In this document: piece by piece, positions 10,112-19,399 of the stretch
Position numbering within the stretch: the stretch's first letter is position 1
Layout of the letters: every line of letters starts with the position of its first letter
Assembly (NCBI GenBank): GCA_902593735.1
Contig: CACJJL010000001.1
Location: 124,001-188,000 of the forward strand
Origin: an uncultured SAR116 cluster alpha proteobacterium
Lineage (GTDB): Bacteria; Pseudomonadota; Alphaproteobacteria; Puniceispirillales; Marisalimonadaceae
DNA: 64,000 nt
Direction: 5' to 3'
Program-made: the position numbers and the translations under genes
The notes under the pieces: generated by a model
The model's input: only the letters and a program-made list of their open reading frames with translations
Database searches by the model: none
Told to the model about the DNA's origin: nothing

Positions 10112-10143
10112 TATAATAATTTAAATTATTTTAAGGAATTTCA
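10112..10143 (+). promoter_or_regulatory. -10 element and RBS for O-acetylhomoserine sulfhydrylase
   Basis: A perfect TATAAT at 10112-10117 lies 26 bases upstream of the ATG, and AAGGA at 10133-10137 is six bases before it. No good -35 is visible. If the -10 is real the 5' leader is only about 20 nt, which leaves no room for a SAM riboswitch in this transcript. Confidence 0.45.
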
Positions 10144-11439
10144 ATGAGTGAAAATTACAAATTTGACACCCTATCTTTACATGCTGGACATATTCCTGAT
10201 AAGGAAACTGGTTCACGTGCTGTACCAATTTATCAGACAACATCTTATGTTTTCAATAGTACAGAAGAAGCAGCGTCTTTGTATAATATGGAAGTTGGTG
10301 GACATTTATATACTAGAATATCAAATCCTACAGTTGCAGCACTTGAGCAGAGGTTAGCTGCTCTCGAGGGCGGAGCAAGTGCGCTTGCATGTTCAAGTGG
10401 AATGGCTGCAATGCACCTAGTAATTTCTGCAATCTGCAGTAGTGGGGATCATATAGTCGCATCAAGTAAAATGTATGGAGCAAATATTAATTTGCTTCAG
10501 CATACTATGCCTCGTTTTGGTATTAATACCGATTTTGTTAATCCCAATGATCCAGAAGCAATTAAGAGAGCAATAAAACCAAATACAAAATTAGTATTTG
10601 GAGAAGTTATTGGTAACCCGGGATTAGATATCATGGATGTTCCAGAAATTGCTAAAATATGTAATTCAAAAAATATCCCTCTAGTATTAGACGCTACTTT
10701 TAATACTCCATATTTAATGCAACCATTTAAACATGGAGCTAACATTATTGTTCATTCACTTACTAAATGGTTAGGTGGTCATGGTATTGCTATAGGGGGT
10801 GCTGTTGTAAATGGTGGTAATTTTGATTGGGGAGATAAATATAAGTTTCCTACAATTTCAGGACCACATTTTGCTCTAGGTGGTATAAGTTTTTGGGAAG
10901 AATTTGGTCCATCTGCTTTGATAGCAAAAATAAGAGCAGAAGGTATGTATAATTTTGGACCTTCTTTATCCCCTACCAATGCATTCCATTTAATGCAAGG
11001 AATTGAAACGCTACCTTTGAGGATGAAAAAACATATTGAAAATACTCACTCTATATTAGATTTTTTAGTAAATCATGAAATGGTAGAATGGGTAAAACAT
11101 CCAGATTTAGAAACACATCCTGATCATGAAGTAGCAAAAAGAATATTACCAAAAGGATCTGGGTCAATCGTTGCTTTTGGTATTAAAGGTGGACGTGAAG
11201 CAGGGAAGGCATTTATTGAATCTGTACAATTAGCTTCACATTTAGCAAATGTTGGTGATGCTAAGACACTACTTATTCATCCAGGGAGTACAACTCACTC
11301 TCATTTGAGTTCAGAGGCTATGAAAGAGGGTGGATTAACGGATGACATGATAAGATTGTCAGTTGGATTAGAAGATATTAATGACATAAAAAAAGACTTT
11401 GAAAGAGGTTTCAAGGCAGTAAAAAAGCTAAATAAGTAG
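10144..11439 (+). CDS. metY: O-acetylhomoserine sulfhydrylase (Cys/Met PLP family)
   Basis: This 431-aa PLP enzyme matches the length and motifs of O-acetylhomoserine (thiol)-lyases. These make homocysteine from O-acetylhomoserine and sulfide, or methionine directly with methanethiol. Motifs are LHAGHIPDKETGSRAVPIYQ, YTRISNPTVAALEQRLAALEGG (phosphate-binding region), the PLP lysine in HSLTKWLGGHG near 205, and SVGLEDINDIKKD near the end. Methionine gamma-lyase is a relative, but the roughly 430-aa length and N-terminal motif favour the sulfhydrylase. It starts a plus-strand run with the hydrolase and CaiC-like ligase. Use of methanethiol would link it to organosulfur turnover, which is an inference. 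Confidence 0.88.
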   Translation: MSENYKFDTLSLHAGHIPDKETGSRAVPIYQTTSYVFNSTEEAASLYNMEVGGHLYTRISNPTVAALEQRLAALEGGASALACSSGMAAMHLVISAICSSGDHIVASSKMYGANINLLQHTMPRFGINTDFVNPNDPEAIKRAIKPNTKLVFGEVIGNPGLDIMDVPEIAKICNSKNIPLVLDATFNTPYLMQPFKHGANIIVHSLTKWLGGHGIAIGGAVVNGGNFDWGDKYKFPTISGPHFALGGISFWEEFGPSALIAKIRAEGMYNFGPSLSPTNAFHLMQGIETLPLRMKKHIENTHSILDFLVNHEMVEWVKHPDLETHPDHEVAKRILPKGSGSIVAFGIKGGREAGKAFIESVQLASHLANVGDAKTLLIHPGSTTHSHLSSEAMKEGGLTDDMIRLSVGLEDINDIKKDFERGFKAVKKLNK

Positions 11440-11446
11440 GAATATT

Positions 11447-12244
11447 ATGATCATTAATTTTAAAGGTGCTAAGACATATATAGGTACAGGTGGTAAAAGT
11501 TTAGATATTAATAAAATGACTTTGTGTTTTTTACACGGGTCTGGTCAAAATCATTTGAGCTTTATTCAACAGGCTCGTTTTTTTGCTTATAAAGGGTATT
11601 CTGTAATTGTCCCTGATATGCCAGCCCATGGATTTTCTGATGGCAATCCCTGCAAATCAATAAAAGAAAATGCAAAATGGATAAATGACCTATTAGTTGA
11701 TCTAAAACTTAAAGACGTGGTTGTTATCGGACATTCTCAAGGGTGTTTGGTTGCTTTAGAATTGAATAGGATTTTGAAAAGTTCTTTAGAAGCACTAATA
11801 TTTGTTGCAGGCTCAAATGAAATTCCAGTTAATCAGTTCTTATTAGATCTTTCAAAAGAAAATCCACAAAAAGCCTCTCAAATGATGGTGACTTGGGGAC
11901 ATGGAATTGATGGAGATATGTCAATTAATAAATGGCCAGGACATTCTCATTATGGAGAAGGTAATAATATAATGTGTATGAACAAACCAACAGCTTTAAG
12001 GTATGATTTACAATCTTGTAATGATTACTCTGACGGAATAGATGCTGCAAACATTATCAAAGTTCCAGCATTGGCTGTTTTAGCAAAAAATGATCAAATG
12101 ACACCATTAAAATCAGGCTTAAAATTTGTAGAACTTATAAAAAATTGTGAAACTCACATTCTTGATTGCGGTCATTTTCTTCCATCTGAAAGGCCTATGG
12201 AATTAAATTCAATAATAAATTCTTTTCTTTCAAAATTAAAATAA
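11447..12244 (+). CDS. Alpha/beta hydrolase
   Basis: This 265-aa protein has the alpha/beta hydrolase fold. The oxyanion segment is FLHGSGQNHLS near 29, the nucleophile elbow is GHSQG near 97 with serine, and a late CGHFLPSE provides the catalytic histidine. It starts seven bases after the metY stop, so it is very likely co-transcribed. It is probably a soluble esterase or thioesterase. Substrate cannot be told from sequence. A long insert rich in His and Trp (TWGHGIDGDMSINKWPGHSH) between strands could form the substrate lid. Confidence 0.8.
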   Translation: MIINFKGAKTYIGTGGKSLDINKMTLCFLHGSGQNHLSFIQQARFFAYKGYSVIVPDMPAHGFSDGNPCKSIKENAKWINDLLVDLKLKDVVVIGHSQGCLVALELNRILKSSLEALIFVAGSNEIPVNQFLLDLSKENPQKASQMMVTWGHGIDGDMSINKWPGHSHYGEGNNIMCMNKPTALRYDLQSCNDYSDGIDAANIIKVPALAVLAKNDQMTPLKSGLKFVELIKNCETHILDCGHFLPSERPMELNSIINSFLSKLK

Positions 12245-12271
12245 TTTTCAAATAGGGCTTTTGTACATTAA

Positions 12272-13852
12272 ATGAACGAAAAAAATTACTTCTTATTTAA
12301 TAACGTTGAAAATCCAGATCATTGGAAAATTTCCGAAATTATCCTAGATCAATGTAAGAAATATCCAAAAAGAGAAATTATCGAATTTATAAATGGCCCA
12401 AAATGGACTTTCCATGACCTAAAAATTAAATCTTTAGAAAAAGCTCAAATTTTAAAAGAATTGAGTTTAAATAAAGGTGACAATTTAATAGTTTTAATAG
12501 AAGACCCAAAAGAATTCATACCATATTGGATAGCATGCAGTTTTATAGGAGTTATGTTTGTAGCTATAAATACTGCTATAAAAGGCAATGTATTATTACA
12601 CCAAATAAAGACATCTAAATCAAAAAATGTTCTTGTTGAAGATCAATTTTATCATGAAGTAAAAAGCTTGGTTAATCTTCATAAATTAGAAGTTGAAATA
12701 TTAAATTGTAAAGTTTTAAAAAACAAAGAACTTTTGAATGAAGACGAGATTATTTTAGGGAAATTAAGTGACAACGTTTGTACTATGTTTACAAGTGGAA
12801 CATCAGGTCCCTCTAAAGGAGTTATGATGCCTAACGCGCATTGCGTTCTGTTTGCTATTGGAACAATTGAAAATTACAACTTAAAAGATGATCATACTTT
12901 TTACATCTCATTACCTTTATTCCATGCAAATGGATTATTTATGCAGCTTTTAGCGTGTATTATGACTGGTGCAAAAGCAGTTATAAGAACTAGATTTTCA
13001 GCCTCAAACTGGCTTAATGATATTAGAAATTATAACATAACCCATACCAATATGTTAGGGGCTATAGCTGCGTTTATTGTAGCACAACCGCCTACTAAAT
13101 ATGATAAAGATCATAATTTAGAAGTAATTGGTTCAGCTCCATTACCAACTGAACCTGAAAAAATTTTTAGGAATAGATTTGGTGTGAAATATGTATTACC
13201 ACTTTATGGCATGACAGAAGTTAATATTCCAATATATGGTTTAAAAAATGAAATAGGTAATGGTAGGTGCGGAAAACTATATGAAAAATATTTTGAGGCT
13301 GAAATAAGGGATCCTGAAAAAGATACACCTGTTGATGACGGCCTGGTTGGTGAAATAGTTGTGAGACCAAAACAACCATATGGTTTTATGTCTGGTTATT
13401 TAGGAATGCCAGAGAAAACTCTAGAAAGTTGGAGAAATTTTTGGTTTCATACTGGTGACGCAGGGATTAGAGAAAAGTCTGGTCACTTTGTATTTGTAGA
13501 TAGAATTAAGGATTGCATTAGGAGAAGAGGTGAAAATATTTCGTCATACGAAGTTGAACAAGCTTTTTTAGAAATTCCATTTATTACAGAAGCAGCCGCA
13601 TATGCAATTTCAGCTGATGGAGGTGAGGGAATGGAAGATGAAGTAATGGTAGCCTTGATGACTGATAATAAAATCAATATAGATTTTGATAAATTACTAG
13701 AAAAAACAAAAATAAATTTAGCTAAGTTTGCCATACCTAAATATATAAGAGTAATGAGAGAGTTTCCAAAAACACAAACAGGTAAGATCCAAAAAAACAA
13801 GCTAAGAGCAGAAGGAGTTACTATGGATACTTGGCAAAATAAAAATATTTAA
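12272..13852 (+). CDS. AMP-dependent ligase, CaiC-like (carnitine/betaine-CoA ligase family)
   Basis: This 526-aa adenylate-forming ligase has the ATP loop MFTSGTSGPSKGVMMPN near 172, LPLFHANGLFMQ, YGMTEVNIP near 315, HTGDAGIREKSGHFVFVDR and hinge DCIRRRGENISSYEVE. It ends KTQTGKIQKNKLR with the catalytic lysine. RRRGENIS and the GNGRCGKLY segment resemble crotonobetaine/carnitine-CoA ligases. A family III CoA-transferase and acyl-CoA dehydrogenase do occur in the window (about 33-35 kb) but not adjacent. It follows the hydrolase by 27 bases in the same direction. The activated acid is unknown. Confidence 0.87.
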   Translation: MNEKNYFLFNNVENPDHWKISEIILDQCKKYPKREIIEFINGPKWTFHDLKIKSLEKAQILKELSLNKGDNLIVLIEDPKEFIPYWIACSFIGVMFVAINTAIKGNVLLHQIKTSKSKNVLVEDQFYHEVKSLVNLHKLEVEILNCKVLKNKELLNEDEIILGKLSDNVCTMFTSGTSGPSKGVMMPNAHCVLFAIGTIENYNLKDDHTFYISLPLFHANGLFMQLLACIMTGAKAVIRTRFSASNWLNDIRNYNITHTNMLGAIAAFIVAQPPTKYDKDHNLEVIGSAPLPTEPEKIFRNRFGVKYVLPLYGMTEVNIPIYGLKNEIGNGRCGKLYEKYFEAEIRDPEKDTPVDDGLVGEIVVRPKQPYGFMSGYLGMPEKTLESWRNFWFHTGDAGIREKSGHFVFVDRIKDCIRRRGENISSYEVEQAFLEIPFITEAAAYAISADGGEGMEDEVMVALMTDNKINIDFDKLLEKTKINLAKFAIPKYIRVMREFPKTQTGKIQKNKLRAEGVTMDTWQNKNI

Positions 13853-13888
13853 TTATCATAAACTTAAATTAAATATGAAGGGGTCAAA

Positions 13889-14806
13889 ATGGCAAATAAT
13901 AAATTTCAAGGTTGCTGGCCTGTGGCTCCAACACCTTTTAAAGATAATGGTGAACTCGACATAGAAGGCATGAAAAGAGTTCTAGATTGCATGGTCGATC
14001 AAAATGTTGATGGCATTTGTATATTAGCGAATTACTCCGAGCAGTTTTTGTTATCAGATGATGAAAGAGAGATTTTAACTAGACTATGTATTGAACATGT
14101 ATCTGGGAGAGTTCCCGTAATTACAACAGTTAGTCATTTTTCAACAGACATTGCACTTTCACGAGCTAAATTAGTGAAAGAACTTGGTGGTGAAATGCTT
14201 ATGATGATGCCCCCATATCATGGTGCTTTAATGAGAGGAACATCTCAACAAACATTTGAACAATTCGCAAAAGTTGGTGAGGTAGGAGTAACCATTATGG
14301 TTCAGGATGCACCATTATCAGGAGTTGATTTACCTGTTCCTCTTTTAATAAAAATGGCAAAAGAAATAGAAACAGTAAAATGTTTTAAAATTGAGTGTGC
14401 TCAGGCGGCTTCTAAATTACGAAATCTTGTTGTTGAAGGTGGTGACGCTATTGAAGGACCATTTGACGGTGAAGAAGGAATAACATTGTTTGCTGATTTA
14501 GAAGCTGGTGCAACTGGTAATATGAGTTCTGCAATGATACCAGACTTAATTAAACCAGTTGTTTTGGATTATTTGGCTGGAGAATTTGATAAATCTGAAG
14601 ATAAATACAATAATATTTTACCTGTAATTAATTATGAAAATAGGCAATGTGGGTTTAGGGCAACTAAAGTCATTATGAAAGAGGGTGGCGTTATTAATTC
14701 AGATTTTTGTAGACATCCAATCCTGCCTTTAGAAGAACAAACAAAAGCAGGATTAATAAAATTAATTAAGAAATATGATCCAATTGCATTAAGCTGGGGA
14801 AAATGA
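13889..14806 (+). CDS. DHDPS/NAL-superfamily enzyme, L-2-keto-3-deoxyarabonate dehydratase-like
   Basis: This 305-aa TIM-barrel enzyme belongs to the dihydrodipicolinate synthase/N-acetylneuraminate lyase superfamily. It has the Tyr of MMPPYHG near 112 and the Schiff-base lysine in KCFKIECAQAA near 168. It lacks the lysine-pathway signature. The segments DGICILANYSEQF, VQDAPLSGV and INYENRQ instead recall 2-keto-3-deoxy-pentonate dehydratases of the oxidative L-arabinose pathway. The likely reaction is dehydration or aldol cleavage of a 2-keto-3-deoxy acid in the cytosol. A strong AAGGGG lies five bases before the ATG. The next gene follows after 37 bases and may be co-transcribed. Confidence 0.78.
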   Translation: MANNKFQGCWPVAPTPFKDNGELDIEGMKRVLDCMVDQNVDGICILANYSEQFLLSDDEREILTRLCIEHVSGRVPVITTVSHFSTDIALSRAKLVKELGGEMLMMMPPYHGALMRGTSQQTFEQFAKVGEVGVTIMVQDAPLSGVDLPVPLLIKMAKEIETVKCFKIECAQAASKLRNLVVEGGDAIEGPFDGEEGITLFADLEAGATGNMSSAMIPDLIKPVVLDYLAGEFDKSEDKYNNILPVINYENRQCGFRATKVIMKEGGVINSDFCRHPILPLEEQTKAGLIKLIKKYDPIALSWGK

Positions 14807-14843
14807 AATTTAAAATACCTATAAAATAATATTGGAGGAACTA

Positions 14844-15356
14844 TTGCCTTACACTTTAGATGATTTAGTCCAAGATATTAGAGAAATAATTAATACTGAA
14901 AAAATGCCAGATGGCTCAGATAAAATTTGTTATTTTGTTTCAAAAGCTCTAATGGATCAAAATTTTATAACTGACAATCTTCCTGATAGAGCAAATGGCG
15001 AATTACCCAGGCAAATACTTTATGAAGATAAAGATACAGGTTTTTGTGTTTGTGGTCATGTCCATGATAATGAAGCGGTAGGAAGCCCTCATGACCATGG
15101 AACAAGCTGGGCTATTTATGGACAGGCCTCTGGCGAAACAGAAATGACTGATTGGGAAATTGTTGAAAAAAATAATTCAGATGATGTTGTAAATGTTAAA
15201 CTTAAAAAAACATATATTATGAAAGCTGGTGATGTGCATTTTTATGATGTAGGGCATGTCCATTCACCAGTTAGAAAGCATCCTGTTAGATTACTAAGGA
15301 TTGAAGGGACTAACTTGGATAATATAAAAAGATCTAATATTAGAGTAATTACCTAA
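14844..15356 (+). CDS. Cysteine-dioxygenase-like cupin
   Basis: The ORF track begins at the TTG of 14832, but that codon overlaps the sequence GGAGGA. The in-frame TTG at 14844 sits just after this Shine-Dalgarno, so I choose 14844 (MPYTLDDLVQDIRE, 170 aa). The protein carries a cupin metal site: HDHG near 90, GETEM near 105 and a late GHVHSP. It belongs to the predicted metal-dependent double-stranded beta-helix family related to cysteine dioxygenase, which adds O2 to a thiol. Residues are consistent with three-histidine iron binding. Its 3' end overlaps the convergent rhodanese gene by 8 bases. The thiol substrate is unknown. Confidence 0.78.
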   Translation: MPYTLDDLVQDIREIINTEKMPDGSDKICYFVSKALMDQNFITDNLPDRANGELPRQILYEDKDTGFCVCGHVHDNEAVGSPHDHGTSWAIYGQASGETEMTDWEIVEKNNSDDVVNVKLKKTYIMKAGDVHFYDVGHVHSPVRKHPVRLLRIEGTNLDNIKRSNIRVIT

Positions 15357-16908
15357 AATATCTCCTTTCTTCTTCATCCATGTTTTTTATTAAATCCGTC
15401 TCCCATTTTAAGTAATTTTTTGCGTGTTCTTTGTTTCCTTGATGACGAAGGTATGTATGAAAATTGAAATCAATAAATTTTTCATCCACCTCAACTTCTG
15501 TTGTATCAATGTAATCTAAATAATTTTCAACGTCTGTTTCATTCCAATGATAAACTTGAACCACATACTTTGGATCTTTTTCTTGAAGATCACTTACAAT
15601 TAGACTTGCTTTGGATAAATTATTGCTTACTAGAATGATAGATTTGACATTGTGTGGCATCTCGTTTGTTATTATTAATCTATTAGTCCAAACTGACTTC
15701 TTTATTCTTTTTTTGCAATAATCAACGCTGTTTCGAATGTCTAATATAGGAATATTTTTTAAAGTTTTTAAATTTTCTAATTTAATTAAATTTATGGGGC
15801 TAGTTTTAAAGTTTATATTATGTATGAGATTTAAATTTTTAATTTTTTTAGGGTTTTCATTTATAACATAACAATGATAGTTCATTTTCTTTAACCATAA
15901 TGCTGTCATACCTGCTCTAACTAGATCACCATCATCAAACAAAATTACATGTGATTTTAATACGCCTATATATTTATCAGTGGCTTGTACTAATTGACCA
16001 CCAGGTACGTTTCTTAATTTAGATAATTTATTTTTTTGATTTGAGTTTGTTCTTACATCAAAAACATATGAAGTTATGTTTTTATCATTAATTAGTTTTT
16101 GGACTTGATTAAAATCGACGATTTCAACTTTATTTTCTAATAAGTTTACTATCTTTTCTCTAAGCTCATCAATTTTTTCATTCTTTGGTGTTTTGTTCAA
16201 AAATTTTGTTTTTTTATGATCTAGTTTTAAGTTAGCTAAAAACCATCCTTGTGTCCCATTCTCTAATGCAAAAACTTTATTTTTGATACCAAAATTAATA
16301 AGTGTCTGAGCGCCAATTATTGATCTCGTTCTACCCGCGCAATTAATTATAATTTCAGTATTTGAACTTTTTATTATTTCAGAAATTCTAAAGGGTATTT
16401 CAGCATTTGGACAACAGACACTTCCAGGTATACTCATCTTGTTATATTCATCAAACGGTCTACCATCTAATATAATAATATCTTTCTTTTCTTTTTGTTT
16501 CTGAGATAATTGAGATGCAGTTATGGATGGTGTATTAAATTTTTGTTCAACTAATTCCCCGAAACTTTTACTAGGCACGTTAATTCCGTCAAACAGATGA
16601 AAGTTAGACTTTTCCCAACCATCAACCCCATTTTTTAAAATAAAAATATTTATATATCTTAAATTTTTCGCTAGTTTATAAACTATTTCTGAAATTCCGT
16701 CATTATTATCAAACAACGCTATTCGAACATTTTTGTTAGGTAATAGCTTTTCCACATTTATCTCAAATTCACTAAATGGAATTGAGATAGAAAACAATGG
16801 ATGACCTGCAGTGTGTTGAGCTGTCTCTCTAACGTCAATAAAAGCTAATTCTTTTTCATCTGAAATCCAACTTTTTACTGTTTTGGCTTCTACAAAATTT
16901 TTCATCAT
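15349..16908 (-). CDS. Four-domain rhodanese protein with one apparent active site
   Basis: This protein of about 519 aa is built of four rhodanese-like domains in a row (about 1-110, 120-240, 245-365, 375-490). Only the second keeps the catalytic cysteine loop (NCAGRTRS). The equivalent loops in domains 1 and 3 read FDNNDG and FDDGDL, with Asp in place of Cys, and domain 4 has VSNNLS. Rhodaneses move sulfane sulfur from a donor such as thiosulfate to a nucleophile. The inert repeats may serve in binding or assembly. The track start at 16917 is a TTG. I prefer the ATG at 16908 (MMKNFVEAK), without a clear Shine-Dalgarno. It converges on the cupin gene and diverges from the TPP enzyme. Confidence 0.82.
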   Translation of the reverse strand: MMKNFVEAKTVKSWISDEKELAFIDVRETAQHTAGHPLFSISIPFSEFEINVEKLLPNKNVRIALFDNNDGISEIVYKLAKNLRYINIFILKNGVDGWEKSNFHLFDGINVPSKSFGELVEQKFNTPSITASQLSQKQKEKKDIIILDGRPFDEYNKMSIPGSVCCPNAEIPFRISEIIKSSNTEIIINCAGRTRSIIGAQTLINFGIKNKVFALENGTQGWFLANLKLDHKKTKFLNKTPKNEKIDELREKIVNLLENKVEIVDFNQVQKLINDKNITSYVFDVRTNSNQKNKLSKLRNVPGGQLVQATDKYIGVLKSHVILFDDGDLVRAGMTALWLKKMNYHCYVINENPKKIKNLNLIHNINFKTSPINLIKLENLKTLKNIPILDIRNSVDYCKKRIKKSVWTNRLIITNEMPHNVKSIILVSNNLSKASLIVSDLQEKDPKYVVQVYHWNETDVENYLDYIDTTEVEVDEKFIDFNFHTYLRHQGNKEHAKNYLKWETDLIKNMDEEERRYFR

Positions 16909-16979
16909 ATAATACAATAATTGATTTAAATTTAATAATTTAAAAAATTAATATATGTTTTTTGATAAGGATAGTCAAA

Positions 16980-18644
16980 ATGGGGGATATCATGAAAGAC
17001 TACAATGTGGGAGATTTGGTTTCGGAGTTTTTGCATCAAATAGATGTTAAGGACGTTTTTGGTGTGGTCTCTGTGCATAATATACCAATGCTAGATGCAA
17101 TTGGTAGAAGGAATCATATTAGAATGATCCCTGCAAGAGGTGAAATGGGAGCTGGCCATATGGCTGATGGTTATGCTAGAGCACATAATGGACTTGGTGT
17201 TGTATTTACAAGTACTGGCCCTGGTGCAGCTAATGTTGCGGGTGCAATTGTTGAATCTCGTTTTGCAGGTTCGTCTGTTTTGCACTTTACAGGCCAAACT
17301 GCAACAGAAAATTTAGATAAAAATCAAGGTACAGTCCATGACGTCCCTAATCAATTAGGCATGCTTAGTTCAATTTCTAAAGAGGCCATTAGAATTGATG
17401 ATGAAGATGAGGCTTTAGAAAAATTAATCTATGCATGTAAGATTGCACTTACATCTCCAAAAGGACCAGTTTCAATTGAGATACCTATAGATATTCAAAG
17501 AAAAAAAATCAATAGACCTGCTTTGTTAGACACTATTAGTTTACCTCATATAAATGGTGAATTAGGTGATACAAAATCTCTAGATAAAATAGAAAATTAT
17601 ATAAAATCCTCAAAAAGAAAAATTATATGGGTAGGAAATGGAGCTAAGTTCGCAACTGAAGAAGTTAATCTTTTCATTAAAATGGGCTTTGCAGTAGTAA
17701 CAAGTACTCAAGGTAGAGGAGTGGTTTCAGAAACAAATAAAATGTGTTTGGGATCTTTCAACTCTGTTCCTTTGATAGAGGAGTTTTATAAAACATTAGA
17801 TCTAATGCTTGTAGTAGGGAGTAGATTAAGAGGTCATGAGACTAGAGATATGTCATTAGAGTTACCAAAGAATTTAGTACAAATTGATATAGATCCAAGT
17901 GCCAAAAATAGAACATATAAAACAAATCAATTTCATTGTGGAGATGCTAAAAAGGTTTTAGCCGAATTAGCTAAAAGATTAGACGGTAAGATTTCTGTAG
18001 ATAATGAGTGGACAAACGAGGTTAGTGATTTAAAAAATCGAATTTATTTTGATTATAAAAACATGTTAGGTGCGTATAAAGATTTTCCAGAAATAATAAG
18101 AAATATTCTCCCAAAAGATGGGAAATGGGTTAGAGACGTCACTATTTCCAACAGTATGTGGGGCAATCGAATGATGTATATAAATAATCCTACTGAAAAC
18201 ATTTATCCTGTTGGAGCTGCAATTGGGCCTGGGATGGCTTTGGCTATTGGAGCCTCAATTGCTAGTGAGGGAAAAAAAACAATAGCAATGTGTGGGGATG
18301 GGGGGTTTATGCTTAATGTTCCAGATTTGTGGACTGCTTCTGAAACCAATTGTGATGTTGTATTTTTAGTGATGAATGACAACGGTTATGGTGTCATAAA
18401 ACACATACAAGATAGTATGTATGCTGGAAGAAAGTTTTTTGCAGATTTAATGGTACCAAATTTTGAAGATTTAGCAAAAGCAGCTAAAATGAAATATAAG
18501 AAAATAAACTATGCAAAAGATTTAGAAAAGGTACTTAAGGAGGCTGTAAATTTTGATGGTCCAGTATTAGTAGAGGTAAATGTAGCATCAGTTGGGGAAA
18601 TGCCTCGTTACTTTGCCCCTCCTCCTCACGCTCTTAAAAAATAA
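16980..18644 (+). CDS. Thiamine pyrophosphate-dependent decarboxylase/carboligase-like enzyme
   Basis: The ORF track starts at a TTG (16962). I prefer the ATG at 16980 (MGDIMKDYNVG), which has AAGGA upstream, giving 554 aa. It is a three-domain TPP enzyme of the acetolactate synthase/benzoylformate decarboxylase superfamily. The activating glutamate is in ARGEMGAGHMADGYAR near 42, the central domain starts near 190, and the diphosphate motif CGDGGFMLNV...NDNGYGV is near 440. There is no FAD-type ALS signature that I can confirm. It probably decarboxylates a 2-keto acid. Sulfopyruvate or a sugar-derived keto acid would fit the neighbourhood but this is inference. TauE/SafE follows after one base. 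Confidence 0.85.
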   Translation: MGDIMKDYNVGDLVSEFLHQIDVKDVFGVVSVHNIPMLDAIGRRNHIRMIPARGEMGAGHMADGYARAHNGLGVVFTSTGPGAANVAGAIVESRFAGSSVLHFTGQTATENLDKNQGTVHDVPNQLGMLSSISKEAIRIDDEDEALEKLIYACKIALTSPKGPVSIEIPIDIQRKKINRPALLDTISLPHINGELGDTKSLDKIENYIKSSKRKIIWVGNGAKFATEEVNLFIKMGFAVVTSTQGRGVVSETNKMCLGSFNSVPLIEEFYKTLDLMLVVGSRLRGHETRDMSLELPKNLVQIDIDPSAKNRTYKTNQFHCGDAKKVLAELAKRLDGKISVDNEWTNEVSDLKNRIYFDYKNMLGAYKDFPEIIRNILPKDGKWVRDVTISNSMWGNRMMYINNPTENIYPVGAAIGPGMALAIGASIASEGKKTIAMCGDGGFMLNVPDLWTASETNCDVVFLVMNDNGYGVIKHIQDSMYAGRKFFADLMVPNFEDLAKAAKMKYKKINYAKDLEKVLKEAVNFDGPVLVEVNVASVGEMPRYFAPPPHALKK

Positions 18645-18645
18645 A

Positions 18646-19398
18646 ATGTTTGAGTTTCCTGAATCAATCTCAAATTTAACAGCATATTTTTTAATTTTGG
18701 CCAGTATGGCCACGTCATTTATTACATCAGCTTTTGGAATTGGAGGAGGAGCAATTTTATTGGGATTATTAGCTGTCAAACTTCCACCTGTAGCATTATT
18801 ACCAATACATGGAATTGTTCAAGTAGGTTCTAACCTTGGAAGAACAATAATTTTTTTCAAAGACATTAAAAAGGAAACTTTAATTCCATTTACTATTGGG
18901 ACTATTATTGGTTCCATAATTGGAGGTTCCATTTTTATTCAAATAAATGCGTGGTTGCTTCAGTTATCAATATCCTTATTTATATTATGGTCAGTATATG
19001 GCAAAATTCCAATTATTGGATCAAAACAAATAACAACTGGTGGTGCGTTCTCAGGTTTCATGACAATGTTTTTTGGAGCATCGGGAACCTTGGTAGCAGG
19101 AATGGTGAAAACATTAAATCTTGAACCAGTAAGACATCTAGCAACACATTCAGCATTAATGTCTATACAACATTTAATTAAGGCAGTGGTATTTGGTTTT
19201 GTTGGTTTTGCTTACTCAGAATATTTTTTACTTATTTTTTTAATGATAATAAGTGGATTTGCAGGAACTATTTTAGGAAAAAAAATTTTAGTAAAATATG
19301 GAAATAAATATTTTAAAATTATTTTAAATGCAACTCTTACAATTATTGCAATATACCTGCTTTGCAATGCAATTATTATGAGTAAAATTTTAGATTAA
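18646..19398 (+). CDS. TauE/SafE (TSUP) family membrane permease
   Basis: The track start at 18592 lies inside the preceding gene. The ATG at 18646 comes one base after that gene's stop and gives MFEFPESISNLTAYF (250 aa). The protein is very hydrophobic, with about eight predicted membrane spans. The hallmark TSUP loops are ITSAFGIGGGAILLGLL near 27 and FFGASGTLVAGM near 148. Family members export sulfite, sulfoacetate or related small organic anions across the inner membrane. Tight coupling with the TPP enzyme suggests it exports a product or by-product of that reaction. It ends one base before the convergent TctA stop. Confidence 0.87.
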   Translation: MFEFPESISNLTAYFLILASMATSFITSAFGIGGGAILLGLLAVKLPPVALLPIHGIVQVGSNLGRTIIFFKDIKKETLIPFTIGTIIGSIIGGSIFIQINAWLLQLSISLFILWSVYGKIPIIGSKQITTGGAFSGFMTMFFGASGTLVAGMVKTLNLEPVRHLATHSALMSIQHLIKAVVFGFVGFAYSEYFLLIFLMIISGFAGTILGKKILVKYGNKYFKIILNATLTIIAIYLLCNAIIMSKILD

Positions 19399-19399
19399 T

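Noticed and set aside
10017-10143. SAM riboswitch upstream of metY
   Set aside because: No conserved riboswitch core is visible, and the best -10 leaves a leader of about 20 nt.
13483-13800. 105-aa minus-strand ORF
   Set aside because: It is antisense to the CaiC-like ligase and has no recognisable feature.
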